Assembly (NCBI RefSeq): GCF_017599385.1
Contig: NZ_JAGFPK010000001.1
Location: 870,177-934,176 of the forward strand
Source: Ciceribacter sp. L1K22
GTDB taxonomy: Bacteria > Pseudomonadota > Alphaproteobacteria > Rhizobiales > Rhizobiaceae
DNA length: 64,000 nt
Direction: 5' to 3'
Shown piece after piece: positions 1 through 7,411 of this stretch (position 1 is the stretch's first letter; every line of letters starts with the position of its first letter). Below the pieces are notes generated by a model. That model was not told where the DNA came from, searched no databases, and was given only the letters and a program-made list of their open reading frames with translations. Position numbers and translations under genes: made by a program.

Positions 1-87
1 CTTCAACTCGACTTCGGGGCCGGTTTTACGGACCGAAAGTATGATCCGGCTCGCCTCGAGCGCTGCCTCCAGAAACGACTCCACCAT
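1..87 (-). CDS. CysQ / inositol monophosphatase family, 5' end only (cut by window edge)
   Basis: Only the first 29 codons are present, read leftward off the window edge. The peptide begins MVESFLEAALEAS and continues to a KTGPEVELK stretch. This matches the usual N-terminus of alphaproteobacterial 3'(2'),5'-bisphosphate nucleotidase / inositol-phosphatase proteins, an amphipathic helix followed by a G-x-x-V-x-x-K turn before the first acidic metal-binding motif. The metal motifs themselves lie outside the window. The ATG at 87 is chosen; a GTG lies one codon upstream, and a purine-rich GGAGGGGAG sits rather far upstream. The family call rests on this short stretch alone. Confidence 0.5.
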   Translation of the reverse strand, partial: MVESFLEAALEASRIILSVRKTGPEVELK

Positions 88-266
88 CACCAGTTTACGG
101 ACTCCCCTCCGTATCGTTTGTATTGCTCAAAGCCTTAGCATCGACCGTCGCCCCTTGTCGCCTCGCTTTTTTGAGGTGGCCGCGCCTCGCCGCCGGGTCA
201 GTCCGGAACAAACCCTCTCAGGCGGGGTTTGCCAAACAAGGACATTTTCCCGAACCGGAAGGAAAG

Positions 267-428
267 ATGATGATCGATTATCTCTGGCTCCTCGCCGTTG
301 CCGGTGGACCGTTGCTTCTCGCGGGCGCCTTCGTCTACGCCATTATCCGCCAGCGCAGGCTGACCACGAAAGAGCGGGCCGACCAGGTGGACGCGGAAGA
401 CAAGCTCTACGGTCGCAAGGACGCGTAA
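267..428 (+). CDS. small single-pass membrane protein, unknown function
   Basis: A 53-residue protein starting MMIDYLWLLAVAGGP. One hydrophobic helix covers about residues 4-25. It is followed by a basic, hydrophilic tail (IRQRRLTTKERADQ) ending in GRKDA, so the N-terminus is probably outside and the tail cytoplasmic. The start at 267 is supported by GGAAGGAAAG immediately upstream; a longer in-frame start at 123 has no comparable ribosome site. It faces the oxidase operon convergently and lies divergent from the truncated CysQ-like gene. Small proteins of this shape can be oxidase accessory subunits, but nothing in the sequence proves that here. Confidence 0.55.
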   Translation: MMIDYLWLLAVAGGPLLLAGAFVYAIIRQRRLTTKERADQVDAEDKLYGRKDA

Positions 429-441
429 AGGAGCGGCGGCA

Positions 442-756
442 TCAGCACATCGTCAGCCAGGCGACCCCGACAAAGCAGAAGGTGGAGATGACGGCCGCCA
501 GATTGGCGAGGTTGACGATGCGGATGAAATGAACGGTTTCGCCGGATGGTCGAAGTCGAAGGCGGATCACCAAGAGCATGCCGACCGTTGCCAGCAGGCT
601 CACCAGCAACAGAACCCTCAACAGCGAAATCCCGCCGAGGTCGACGGTTTGCCAGCCGAGATGGCATCCGGTGGCCTGCAAGCCGTAGAGGAAGAGGAAG
701 GCGGCGGACCAGACGACAAAGCCTGCCAGAAGGGCGATGAACGGATTTCGCGTCAC
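442..756 (-). CDS. small three-helix membrane protein of the terminal oxidase operon
   Basis: A 104-residue protein with hydrophobic helices near residues 5-27, 40-62 and 80-102. It begins MTRNPFIALLAGF. Its ATG overlaps the stop of the fused subunit I/III gene by four bases (ATGA), so it is translationally coupled as the last gene of the coxB-ctaD operon. That position suits a small accessory subunit or assembly factor of the oxidase, although I see no recognisable cofactor ligands. I do not recognise a named family. Confidence 0.7.
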   Translation of the reverse strand: MTRNPFIALLAGFVVWSAAFLFLYGLQATGCHLGWQTVDLGGISLLRVLLLVSLLATVGMLLVIRLRLRPSGETVHFIRIVNLANLAAVISTFCFVGVAWLTMC

Positions 757-3263
757 GGACTTGCTCCCACAGCCGGCAGCGCCTGAAGAATGAATGGAAA
801 AGCAAGCGCGATGAGGCCCGCGAGGGCGGTGAAATCATGCCAGAGCCTGCCCAGTCGCAGATCGAGGCTGCGTTTCGGCGAGACGAAGCCGGTTTGAAGT
901 CTCCAAAGTCCGTAGAGGCCGTAGACGATGCCCATAAGCGTGTGGAGGGCCGAATGAGTCCAGACAGCAAGGATGCTGGCGGGCGAGGCGTGCTGGCTCG
1001 CGAGGTCCGAGATGCCTGCCACCATGAACACCAGAATCGTGAAAGCGCCAGCCTGACATAACGTTGTCAGCCAAAGATGGGTCGCGGCCCTCGGACCGGC
1101 CGAACTGGCGGCACGGCCGAACAGGCTGCCCCCGATGAGCAGGACCGCCGCGGTGGCGGCCAGGAAGAGTTCAGGCTCCACCATCTCACGACCGTCCCAG
1201 TTCGGGGCCGACAGCCATAGGAAAAATGCGCCGAACAGCAGCGAGACGTAGAGGGTTGCATCCGCCGCAAGCGCAAATGTCAGTGCCCAGAACGACGGTG
1301 GCTTTTCCGTCTGGACATGGGACGGAAGCGCGACACCGAGACCGATATCGAGATCGTTCTCATCCTCTCGGAGACCGGTTGTTCGGGTCCACAGGAGAAA
1401 GAGGCCGATGACAAGAAGCATGGCGAGCGGCGCCATCCAGTAGAGCTTCAATAGAAAGAGTGCGAAAAATGTGCCGGTCGCGACCGCCGTGACGAGTGGC
1501 AACCAGGTCTGCGGGGGAAGGATGATCAACTGGTCCGGCTTCCCGGTGACCATATCGACTCCGAGTATCTCCATGCGCTCGCGACGGACGAAACCCAGAT
1601 AACCTTCTCCCGCCGCGAGCTTCGGCCCAAGGCTGTCAGGGTCGAGGCGATCGGCACGCGCGGTGATCTCTGGCAGCGAGGCAAAGGCGTAGGCGGTTGC
1701 GGGCGTCGGGGCCGCCCATTCAAGTGTGCTGGCTTTCCAGGGATTGCGTCGGAACGGTTTTCCGAACAGCGCGAGCAACAGCAGATCGAGCGCGACCAGC
1801 GCAAAGCCGATCGACATTACGAAACTGCCCATGGACGATATGAAGTTCAGCGTTTCCCAGCCGGCATTGGCCGGATAGGTGTAGATGCGCCTCGGCATGC
1901 CCAAGAGCCCCGTCAGGTGCATGGCGAAGAAGGTCGTGTTGAAGCCTATGAAGATCATTGCGAAGGCGGCATGCGAAAGATGCTGCACGGATTGTCGGCC
2001 GAAGATGTGCGGCATCCAGTAATAGGCTGCCGCGAGCATCGGAAAGACGAAACCGCCGACCAGAACGTAGTGCAGGTGGGCGACGACGAAGTGGGTGTCA
2101 TGCGCCTGCCAGTCGAACGGCACCATGGCCAGCATCACGCCGGTGAGCCCGCCGAGCACGAAGACGAAGAAAAAGCCGAAGACATGCAGCATCGGGATCG
2201 ACCATCGCGGGCGACCATGTGCCAGCGTCGCGAGCCAGGCGAAGATCTGGATGCCGGTCGGGATCGCCACCAGACCGCTGGCGGCCGAGAAGAAGGAGAG
2301 CGCCACGTGCGGGATGCCGACTGTGTACATGTGGTGCACCCAGAGGCCGAACGAGAGGAAGCCCATGGCGAGGATGGCGGCGACGACGATCTCGTAGCCT
2401 TCCAGCGGACGCCGGGCGAGGGTCGGGATAATCGTTGAGAGAGCGCCCGCCGCCGGCAGGAAGATGATGTAGACCTCCGGGTGGCCGAATAGCCAGAACA
2501 GATGCTGCCAGAGAAGCGGATCGCCGCCACGCGTCGGATCGAAGAAGGGCAGGCCGAAGGCACGCTCGGCCTCCAGCAGAATGGAACCGAGGATCAGCGG
2601 CGGAAAGCCGATCAGCATCATGCCGGCGACAACAAGCATGTACCAGGCAAAGATTGGCATGCGGGTGAGCGACATGCCCGGTGCCCGAAGCTTCAGGATC
2701 GACACTAGGATTTCGATCGCCGCCGACAGCGCGGAGATTTCGACGAAGGTGATCCCAAGCAGCCAGACATCGGCATTGACGCCGGGGGAAAACACGCGCG
2801 ACGATAGCGGCGTGTACATGAACCATCCGCCATCGGGCGCGATGCCGGCGATGAGCGCGATGATGAGGAAGGTTCCGCCGAACAGATAGCACCAGTAGCC
2901 ATAGGCGGACATGCGCGGGAAGGCGAGGTCGCGGCTTCCCAGCATTTTCGGCAGCAGATACATCGCCAGCCCCTCGAAGAACGGAATGGCGAAGAGAAAC
3001 ATCATCACCACGCCATGCATGGTGAAGACCTGCGCATAGGCGGCGGCGTCGAGGAAGGCGCTGTCCGTGGTGGCGAGCTGGGTGCGGATCAGCATCGCCA
3101 GCACTCCGCCAATGGCAAAGAAGACCAGCGCCGTCAGCATGAACCGCTTGCCGACGACCGTGTGGTTGACCGCCTTGAATTGGCCGAAGCCGGGTGGCGT
3201 GCCCCAGATCGCCGTGAGTTCGCGGTGTAGGCGAATGGCCTTGCTGCCTGGTACGGGTGTCAA
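753..3263 (-). CDS. ctaD: cytochrome c oxidase subunit I fused to subunit III
   Basis: An 836-residue membrane protein. The N-terminal ~560 residues are a haem-copper oxidase subunit I: MHGVVMMF carries a haem-ligand histidine, GHPEVYIIFLP the CuB histidine and cross-linked tyrosine together with the A1-type channel glutamate, HHMYTVG the CuB histidine pair, and THFVVAHLHYV the two haem histidines. After a hydrophilic linker (~570-680) the last ~200 residues add about five helices resembling subunit III. The protein would reduce O2 and pump protons in the inner membrane. The ATG overlaps the coxB stop (ATGA). Subunit I+III fusions are known in several bacterial lineages. Confidence 0.93.
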   Translation of the reverse strand: MTPVPGSKAIRLHRELTAIWGTPPGFGQFKAVNHTVVGKRFMLTALVFFAIGGVLAMLIRTQLATTDSAFLDAAAYAQVFTMHGVVMMFLFAIPFFEGLAMYLLPKMLGSRDLAFPRMSAYGYWCYLFGGTFLIIALIAGIAPDGGWFMYTPLSSRVFSPGVNADVWLLGITFVEISALSAAIEILVSILKLRAPGMSLTRMPIFAWYMLVVAGMMLIGFPPLILGSILLEAERAFGLPFFDPTRGGDPLLWQHLFWLFGHPEVYIIFLPAAGALSTIIPTLARRPLEGYEIVVAAILAMGFLSFGLWVHHMYTVGIPHVALSFFSAASGLVAIPTGIQIFAWLATLAHGRPRWSIPMLHVFGFFFVFVLGGLTGVMLAMVPFDWQAHDTHFVVAHLHYVLVGGFVFPMLAAAYYWMPHIFGRQSVQHLSHAAFAMIFIGFNTTFFAMHLTGLLGMPRRIYTYPANAGWETLNFISSMGSFVMSIGFALVALDLLLLALFGKPFRRNPWKASTLEWAAPTPATAYAFASLPEITARADRLDPDSLGPKLAAGEGYLGFVRRERMEILGVDMVTGKPDQLIILPPQTWLPLVTAVATGTFFALFLLKLYWMAPLAMLLVIGLFLLWTRTTGLREDENDLDIGLGVALPSHVQTEKPPSFWALTFALAADATLYVSLLFGAFFLWLSAPNWDGREMVEPELFLAATAAVLLIGGSLFGRAASSAGPRAATHLWLTTLCQAGAFTILVFMVAGISDLASQHASPASILAVWTHSALHTLMGIVYGLYGLWRLQTGFVSPKRSLDLRLGRLWHDFTALAGLIALAFPFILQALPAVGASP

Positions 3264-3937
3264 CGTGCCTCTCCCTGTCTGAGGGCGTCGAGAATGCCCG
3301 CGAAGTCTTCCGCCTCATGCGCCTGTACCTCGAAGCGCATGCCCTCGTGTCCCGTGCCGCAATATTCCGCGCAGATGCCGCCATAACGTCCAGCCCTGTC
3401 GGCCAGCAGCCGGACCTTGGCGGCGTGGCCCGGAATGGCGTCGATCTTGCCGCCGAGACGCGGCACCCAGAAGCTGTGGATCACGTCGTCGCTGGTGGCG
3501 GTCACCTCGACCACTTGGTCGACGGGAATGTGCAGCACACCCGGGCTGGAGATGATGTCGCCAGCATCCGCGTATCGAAACTCCCATTGCCACCGTTGCC
3601 CGTGCGCTTCCACCCGGAGCATGGCGCTGTCGTCCTCGCCCTTCAGAAGGTATTCGCCCTGGATCAGGCCATGGAAGATCAGCGCGACGAGCACGGTGAG
3701 TGGCAACACGAACCCACCGGCCCAGATCCAGGAAGATGGCGAGAAGCGGGAGCCGGTTCCGCGCCTGCGCATGACGATCAGGAAGAGGCTCAGGACGAGC
3801 ACGAAAATCACGGTGGCGCCCGCAAACATCAGCCACCAGAGCCGCGCGATCGCGCCAGCGAACGGGCCGGCAGGATCGAGCGCCGACAGGTCACCCGTGC
3901 ATCCCGCAAGCATGGGCAAGAGGCCGAACGCTACCAC
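3260..3937 (-). CDS. coxB: cytochrome c oxidase subunit II (CuA), lipoprotein
   Basis: About 225 residues: a short signal ending in a lipobox (LPMLAGC), two transmembrane helices around residues 30-50 and 70-95, then a periplasmic cupredoxin domain. The CuA ligands are visible: HSFWVP upstream, then CAEYCGTGHEGM with both cysteines, the histidine and the methionine. No cytochrome c domain is fused, so electrons come from a separate cytochrome c. The start is uncertain. GTG at 3937 gives a signal peptide without a positive n-region, while the frame stays open upstream without an ATG, GTG or TTG close by. Only 54 bases separate this start from the divergent DUF2231 gene. Confidence 0.9.
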   Translation of the reverse strand: MVAFGLLPMLAGCTGDLSALDPAGPFAGAIARLWWLMFAGATVIFVLVLSLFLIVMRRRGTGSRFSPSSWIWAGGFVLPLTVLVALIFHGLIQGEYLLKGEDDSAMLRVEAHGQRWQWEFRYADAGDIISSPGVLHIPVDQVVEVTATSDDVIHSFWVPRLGGKIDAIPGHAAKVRLLADRAGRYGGICAEYCGTGHEGMRFEVQAHEAEDFAGILDALRQGEAR

Positions 3938-3991
3938 CCGATGGAACCGGAAGCACCCACCGCGGATTACCGTGGGAAAAGGAGACCGCAG

Positions 3992-4492
3992 ATGGAAGAA
4001 AGCGAAGACAAAGGCAATCCTGTCATAGAGCAGCTTGAAGAAAAGGATGTCTCTTCCTTCGTCGCGGTCGGAGGGCACCCGCTGCATGCGATGAGCGTGC
4101 ATTTCCCCATCGCCTTCGTCTTCGCAACGTTCGGCATCGATATTCTCTATTGGTGGACCGGAGATCCCTTCTGGCTGCGCGTTACTGTTTGGAGCACCGG
4201 CGCTGCTTTCCTGTTCGGCGTCGCGGCGGGGGTGGTCGGGACGGTCGAACTGCTCGCGGTTCCCGGCATCCGCGCACGCGCCGCAAGCTGGGCCCATGCG
4301 ATCGCCGCCATGACCCTGATCTCGGCGATGGGCATGAACTGGGGCATTCGGCTGGTCGACCCGGCGGTCGCTCTGCCGCATGGGTTTCTTCTGTCGTGCC
4401 TTACCTGCGTCCTCGCGGGCATTGCCGGCTGGCATGGTGGCAAGCTGATCTTCGATCACGGTGTCGGCCTCATGGTATCGGCCAAGGACTGA
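3992..4492 (+). CDS. DUF2231-type inner membrane protein
   Basis: A 166-residue protein with a short acidic N-terminus and then the GHPLHAMSVHFPIAFVFAT motif typical of DUF2231 membrane proteins, with histidines in the first helix. Four hydrophobic segments follow. AAAAGGAG sits correctly before the ATG at 3992. It lies between the coxB and ctaG/copD blocks but on the opposite strand, and its 3' end overlaps the copD-like gene tail to tail by 23 bases. Proteins of this family often accompany oxidases or haem/copper proteins; the biochemical role is unknown. Confidence 0.75.
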   Translation: MEESEDKGNPVIEQLEEKDVSSFVAVGGHPLHAMSVHFPIAFVFATFGIDILYWWTGDPFWLRVTVWSTGAAFLFGVAAGVVGTVELLAVPGIRARAASWAHAIAAMTLISAMGMNWGIRLVDPAVALPHGFLLSCLTCVLAGIAGWHGGKLIFDHGVGLMVSAKD

Positions 4493-4970
4493 CGCGGTCG
4501 TAGAGCCGCTTCAGTCCGCCGGGTTCAAAAAGGTCGGCAGGCAGCGAAATCGCGATATGAGGCTTTGCCAACACGATGAACAGAATGGCGAGAACGACCG
4601 CGCAACTGATCGCCGTGGCCATGACAAACCGCCAAACCGGATAGACCTCTCCCTCCCGAAAGAGACGGATGACCACTAACCCCGTCATGACGTGGATGAT
4701 AGCGAGTATGGCAACGAACCCCAGCTTGGCGGAAAACCAGGGTTCGAACGTCTCGCGCAGGAAGATGAGCGCGGTGCCGCTCATGATGGCGAGAAAGGCC
4801 GCGGGCGAGATGATCGCGACGAAGGCGAAGCGCACCAGCGTCTGCAGCCGGTAGAGGTCGTTTCCGCTTTTGACATGCGCACGCTGCACATAGAGCCCCG
4901 GCAGGCTTATGATGCCCGCCGCCCAGATCGAGATGGCTGCGATGTGCACGAACTTCACGATGCCGATCAT
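4470..4970 (-). CDS. CopD-like four-helix membrane protein
   Basis: A 166-residue protein with helices near 5-25, 48-70, 80-105 and 125-150. It begins MIGIVKFVHIAAISIWAAG, the K-x-x-H-I-x-x-x-x-x-W pattern seen in the first helix of CopD/HemJ-like membrane proteins, where the histidine may bind copper or haem. Its ATG overlaps the end of ctaG (ATGA), so the two are co-translated. Together with CtaG it probably serves copper delivery or assembly of the oxidase encoded just to the left. A HemJ-type role in haem synthesis is an alternative but less likely from context. Confidence 0.65.
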   Translation of the reverse strand: MIGIVKFVHIAAISIWAAGIISLPGLYVQRAHVKSGNDLYRLQTLVRFAFVAIISPAAFLAIMSGTALIFLRETFEPWFSAKLGFVAILAIIHVMTGLVVIRLFREGEVYPVWRFVMATAISCAVVLAILFIVLAKPHIAISLPADLFEPGGLKRLYDRVSPWPIP

Positions 4971-5722
4971 GGGGCGTTATTACCCTCCGCCTCGTCCTGA
5001 AGAAGCGTGCGTAGTCGCATAAGTGCCACGATCAAATAGGGCAGGGCCGCAGGTACCCACATGAGCACGCCGGCCAGTTGCTGGTCCTGCAAGGGGGTAA
5101 GACCGAAGGCGCTCGTGGTCAGGAAATGCGCCTCGTAGAGCGGGCCGCGCGAAAACGTCAGCAGCGCGGCGAGCATGCCCATCTGCAGGATGCTGCCGAG
5201 AAGGAGCGTGAGCGCCGTTCCGGCCTGGCAGTGCGGCGACAGGATGATCGCCCAGACCCAGAGCGCTGAACCGAACAGACTGGCCTGCATCAGCCAGTAC
5301 GCGGCATCGGACGACAGCGCGAAGGCATAGGCGGCAGGCGAGTGCCAGAACCAGAACAGCAGAGTGTGGATCCCGAGGATCAGACCGGGCGATAGCAGGC
5401 GCGGTACAGGCAGGGTTTTCCAAGGGAGTGCGACGGCAAGAAGCGGTGCGGCGCCCGCGACCAGCACGACGTGATGCAGCACGCGGGCGGAAAACAGCGC
5501 CGAGGCAAGTGCGCAGAGCGGCGAGACAAACGCAACGAACAGCAGGAGCCATCCCGTCAATCCGGAGAGGGTCGCGGTCTTTCCTTGCGAACGATAGAAG
5601 ATCAACACGGCGAGAAGGCCGAGCGCGACGAGCAGCGGTGGGTCGAAGTTCCAGCGGGACCATAAGGTCGACGGGTCCGGTGCCGGACCGCAATACGGGT
5701 CTGTGATGGCAATGGACGGCAT
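4967..5722 (-). CDS. ctaG: caa3-type oxidase assembly protein CtaG
   Basis: A 251-residue polytopic membrane protein with six or seven helices. Recognisable features of the caa3-CtaG family are YCGPAPDP near the N-terminus, RVLHHVVLVAGAAPLLA in an early helix, a FWFWHSPAAY segment and a DQQLAGVLMWVPA helix near the C-terminus. The family assists copper insertion into caa3-type oxidases. This is not the single-helix CtaG/Cox11 type. An ATG at 5722 shares one base with the stop of a possible 36-codon upstream frame; a GTG one codon earlier is the alternative start. Confidence 0.85.
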   Translation of the reverse strand: MPSIAITDPYCGPAPDPSTLWSRWNFDPPLLVALGLLAVLIFYRSQGKTATLSGLTGWLLLFVAFVSPLCALASALFSARVLHHVVLVAGAAPLLAVALPWKTLPVPRLLSPGLILGIHTLLFWFWHSPAAYAFALSSDAAYWLMQASLFGSALWVWAIILSPHCQAGTALTLLLGSILQMGMLAALLTFSRGPLYEAHFLTTSAFGLTPLQDQQLAGVLMWVPAALPYLIVALMRLRTLLQDEAEGNNAP

Positions 5723-5832
5723 CACGCGGTCCGTGCCGTGTGGATCTGTTTCATGGGCGCCCCTTCGACCTTCTCCGGAGCGAAATCGTCGGGAGACGAT
5801 TTTGTTCCCTGCAAATCGACGGGAGCACTCAT
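5722..5832 (-). CDS. possible 36-residue leader peptide before ctaG
   Basis: A short frame encoding MSAPVDLQGTKSS and ending TARTA, whose TGA overlaps the ctaG ATG (TGATG). GGCGGA lies eight to nine bases before its ATG. Overlap at both ends of the ctaG-copD pair is the argument for reality; the lack of any recognisable family is the argument against. It contains an 8-base perfect hairpin in its mRNA (see 5783-5802). It may be a coupling leader rather than a functional protein. Confidence 0.3.
   Translation of the reverse strand: MSAPVDLQGTKSSPDDFAPEKVEGAPMKQIHTARTA
5783..5802 (-). other. perfect 8-bp stem-loop in the ctaG leader
   Basis: AAATCGTC and GACGATTT pair perfectly around a four-base loop. 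In the leftward transcript this hairpin lies about 60 bases before the ctaG start and inside the possible leader peptide. It is followed by no T-run in either direction long enough for a strong terminator. It could act as an mRNA structure or attenuator; function is not known. Confidence 0.4.
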
Positions 5833-5842
5833 TTGTCCGCCA

Positions 5843-5876
5843 TTGACACCCAGATAATATCCATTATTCTGGATAT
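5843..5876 (+). promoter_or_regulatory. arsR1 promoter with overlapping ArsR operator
   Basis: TTGACA at 5843-5848 and TATTCT at 5865-5870 form a sigma-70 type promoter with 16-base spacing. ATATCCA (5857-5863) and TGGATAT (5870-5876) form a perfect inverted repeat that covers the -10 box and ends directly before the arsR1 ATG. This is the expected layout for autorepression by an ArsR dimer. Transcription would start about at the ATG, implying a leaderless message. Confidence 0.65.
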
Positions 5877-6236
5877 ATGGATGAAAAACGAACGATAGAA
5901 GCCTTGGCGGCGCTGGCTCAGCCGACGCGACTGCAGACTTTCCGGCTTCTGGTGTCACATGAGCCGGATGGTGTTCCGGCCGGTGAACTGGCGAGGCTGA
6001 TCGGGGTGCCGCAGAACACCATGTCGGCGCACCTCGCGACGCTGTCCCAAGCGGGCCTTGTCGCGGGAGAGCGGCAGGGCCGCTCGATCCTTTACCGGGC
6101 GGACCTCGACCGGTTCCGCGCCGTCGCTCTTTATCTCCTCAAGGACTGCTGCGGCGGCAATGCCAGCCTCTGTCAGCCGCTCATCGACGATCTCACGTGC
6201 TGCACTCCGTCCCTTCAATCGTCCAGAGCCAACTGA
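5877..6236 (+). CDS. arsR: ArsR family arsenite-responsive repressor (arsR1)
   Basis: A 119-residue winged-helix protein: ALAQPTRLQTFRLL opens the fold, VPQNTMSAHLATLSQAGLV is the recognition helix region, and GRSILYRADL is the wing. Cysteines in the C-terminal helix (KDCCGGNASLC, then TCC) are candidate As(III) ligands, a variant position compared with the N-terminal ELCVCDL type. It is the first gene of arsR-aqpS-arsC-arsH, the gene order known from Sinorhizobium meliloti. No Shine-Dalgarno precedes the ATG; the promoter abuts it. It should release its operator when arsenite binds and induce the operon. Confidence 0.9.
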   Translation: MDEKRTIEALAALAQPTRLQTFRLLVSHEPDGVPAGELARLIGVPQNTMSAHLATLSQAGLVAGERQGRSILYRADLDRFRAVALYLLKDCCGGNASLCQPLIDDLTCCTPSLQSSRAN

Positions 6237-6287
6237 GAGGCCCGCCATGTCCGGAAAGACCTGCAATGCGAATGGCGGTTGACTGAA

Positions 6288-6989
6288 ATGGCCGATCTGT
6301 CCCGCCGTCTGGCAGCCGAGGCCCTCGGCACCGCCATGCTTGTCGCAACCGTCGTCGGTTCGGGCATCATGGCGGACCGGCTCTCCGACGACGTCGCCGT
6401 CTCCCTGCTCGGAAACACCATCCCGACTGGCGCGATCCTCTTCGTGCTGATCACGATCCTGGGGCCGATCTCTGGTGCCCATTTCAACCCCGTGGTCACC
6501 ATGGTCTTTGCCTTGCGCAAGGAACTGGAGAGTTTCGCCGTCCTGCCTTACATGCTCGTGCAGATCCTCGGCGGCATTGCCGGCACGCTCGTGGCCCACG
6601 CCATGTTCGACCTGCCCGTCTTTCAGGTCTCGGAAACGGTTCGGTCAGGCGCGGCACAATGGACGGCGGAAATGGTCGCGACGTTCGGACTGCTGCTGAC
6701 AATCCTGGGCGGGTTGCGCTTCCGGACGGAGGCCATCCCGATGCTGGTCGGGCTCTACATCACGGCCGCCTACTGGTTCACCGCCTCGACCTCCTTTGCC
6801 AATCCGGCCGTGGCGATCGCCCGCAGCCTGACCGACACCTTCGCCGGCATCCGCCCGATCGACCTTATAGGCTTTATCCTCGCGCAAATCGCCGGCGCCT
6901 TGATCGCGGCCGCTGCCGCCGCCTGGCTCTTCGCCGAGAGCCGCAACGAAATCCCTCCGATCGTACCCGAAGGAACGGAACGTCCATGA
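6288..6989 (+). CDS. aqpS: aquaglyceroporin AqpS, arsenite channel
   Basis: A 233-residue MIP-family channel with six helices and two half-helix motifs: NPV in GAHFNPVVTM and NPA in FANPAVAIAR, the latter followed by the selectivity arginine. In S. meliloti the homologous gene replaces arsB: ArsC makes arsenite inside the cell and AqpS lets it flow out down its gradient. The ATG at 6288 is preferred; a TTG nine bases upstream is possible and GGCGG lies before both. The stop overlaps the arsC start (ATGA). Confidence 0.9.
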   Translation: MADLSRRLAAEALGTAMLVATVVGSGIMADRLSDDVAVSLLGNTIPTGAILFVLITILGPISGAHFNPVVTMVFALRKELESFAVLPYMLVQILGGIAGTLVAHAMFDLPVFQVSETVRSGAAQWTAEMVATFGLLLTILGGLRFRTEAIPMLVGLYITAAYWFTASTSFANPAVAIARSLTDTFAGIRPIDLIGFILAQIAGALIAAAAAAWLFAESRNEIPPIVPEGTERP

Positions 6990-7411
6990 ATGTCACAATC
7001 TACCACAACCCCGCCTGCGGCACGTCGCGCAACACGCTCGACCTCATCCGCCATGCCGGCATCGAGCCTGTCGTGATCGAATATCTGAAGACGCCGCCGA
7101 GCCGCGAGACGCTGGTGAAGATGATTGCGGACGCCGGACTGGAGGTGCGCCAGGCGATCCGGGAAAAGGGCACGCCCTATGCCGAACTCGGCCTCGACGA
7201 TCCGGCCTTGACCGATGATCAGCTTATCGAGGCCATGCTAGCCAATCCGATCTTGATCAACCGCCCCTTCGTCGTCACCCCGATGGGAACGCGGCTGTCG
7301 AGGCCCTCGGAAGTCGTGCTCGACATCCTGCCCGCCGATGCCTTCAAGGGACCTTTCGTGAAGGAGGACGGCGAGGCGGTGCTGGACGCGGAGGGCAAGC
7401 GCATTGTCTGA
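6986..7411 (+). CDS. arsC: arsenate reductase, glutaredoxin-coupled
   Basis: A 141-residue protein of the plasmid R773 ArsC class. The catalytic cysteine is Cys11 in [11 protein letters not shown]. The arsenate-binding arginines correspond to Arg59, Arg93 (NRPFVVTP) and Arg106. It reduces arsenate to arsenite using glutathione and glutaredoxin; gshA elsewhere in this window supplies the first step of glutathione synthesis. The gene overlaps aqpS at its start and arsH at its end, so all three are translationally coupled. Length is normal for the family. Confidence 0.95.
   Translation: MNVTIYHNPACGTSRNTLDLIRHAGIEPVVIEYLKTPPSRETLVKMIADAGLEVRQAIREKGTPYAELGLDDPALTDDQLIEAMLANPILINRPFVVTPMGTRLSRPSEVVLDILPADAFKGPFVKEDGEAVLDAEGKRIV

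Noticed and set aside
1..138. A plus-strand open frame running in from the left edge to a TAG at 136
   Set aside because: It resembles no family, whereas the minus strand here encodes a recognisable CysQ-like N-terminus.
1917..3384. Several long reading frames opposite or in another frame of ctaD, up to about 430 codons
   Set aside because: They are low-complexity, Arg/His/Glu-rich shadows produced by G+C codon bias; the fused oxidase on the minus strand has intact cofactor ligands across the region.
3257..3991. The DUF2231 frame extended upstream through coxB
   Set aside because: The upstream part is antisense to the CuA domain of coxB; the ATG at 3992 has AAAAGGAG and starts at the family boundary.
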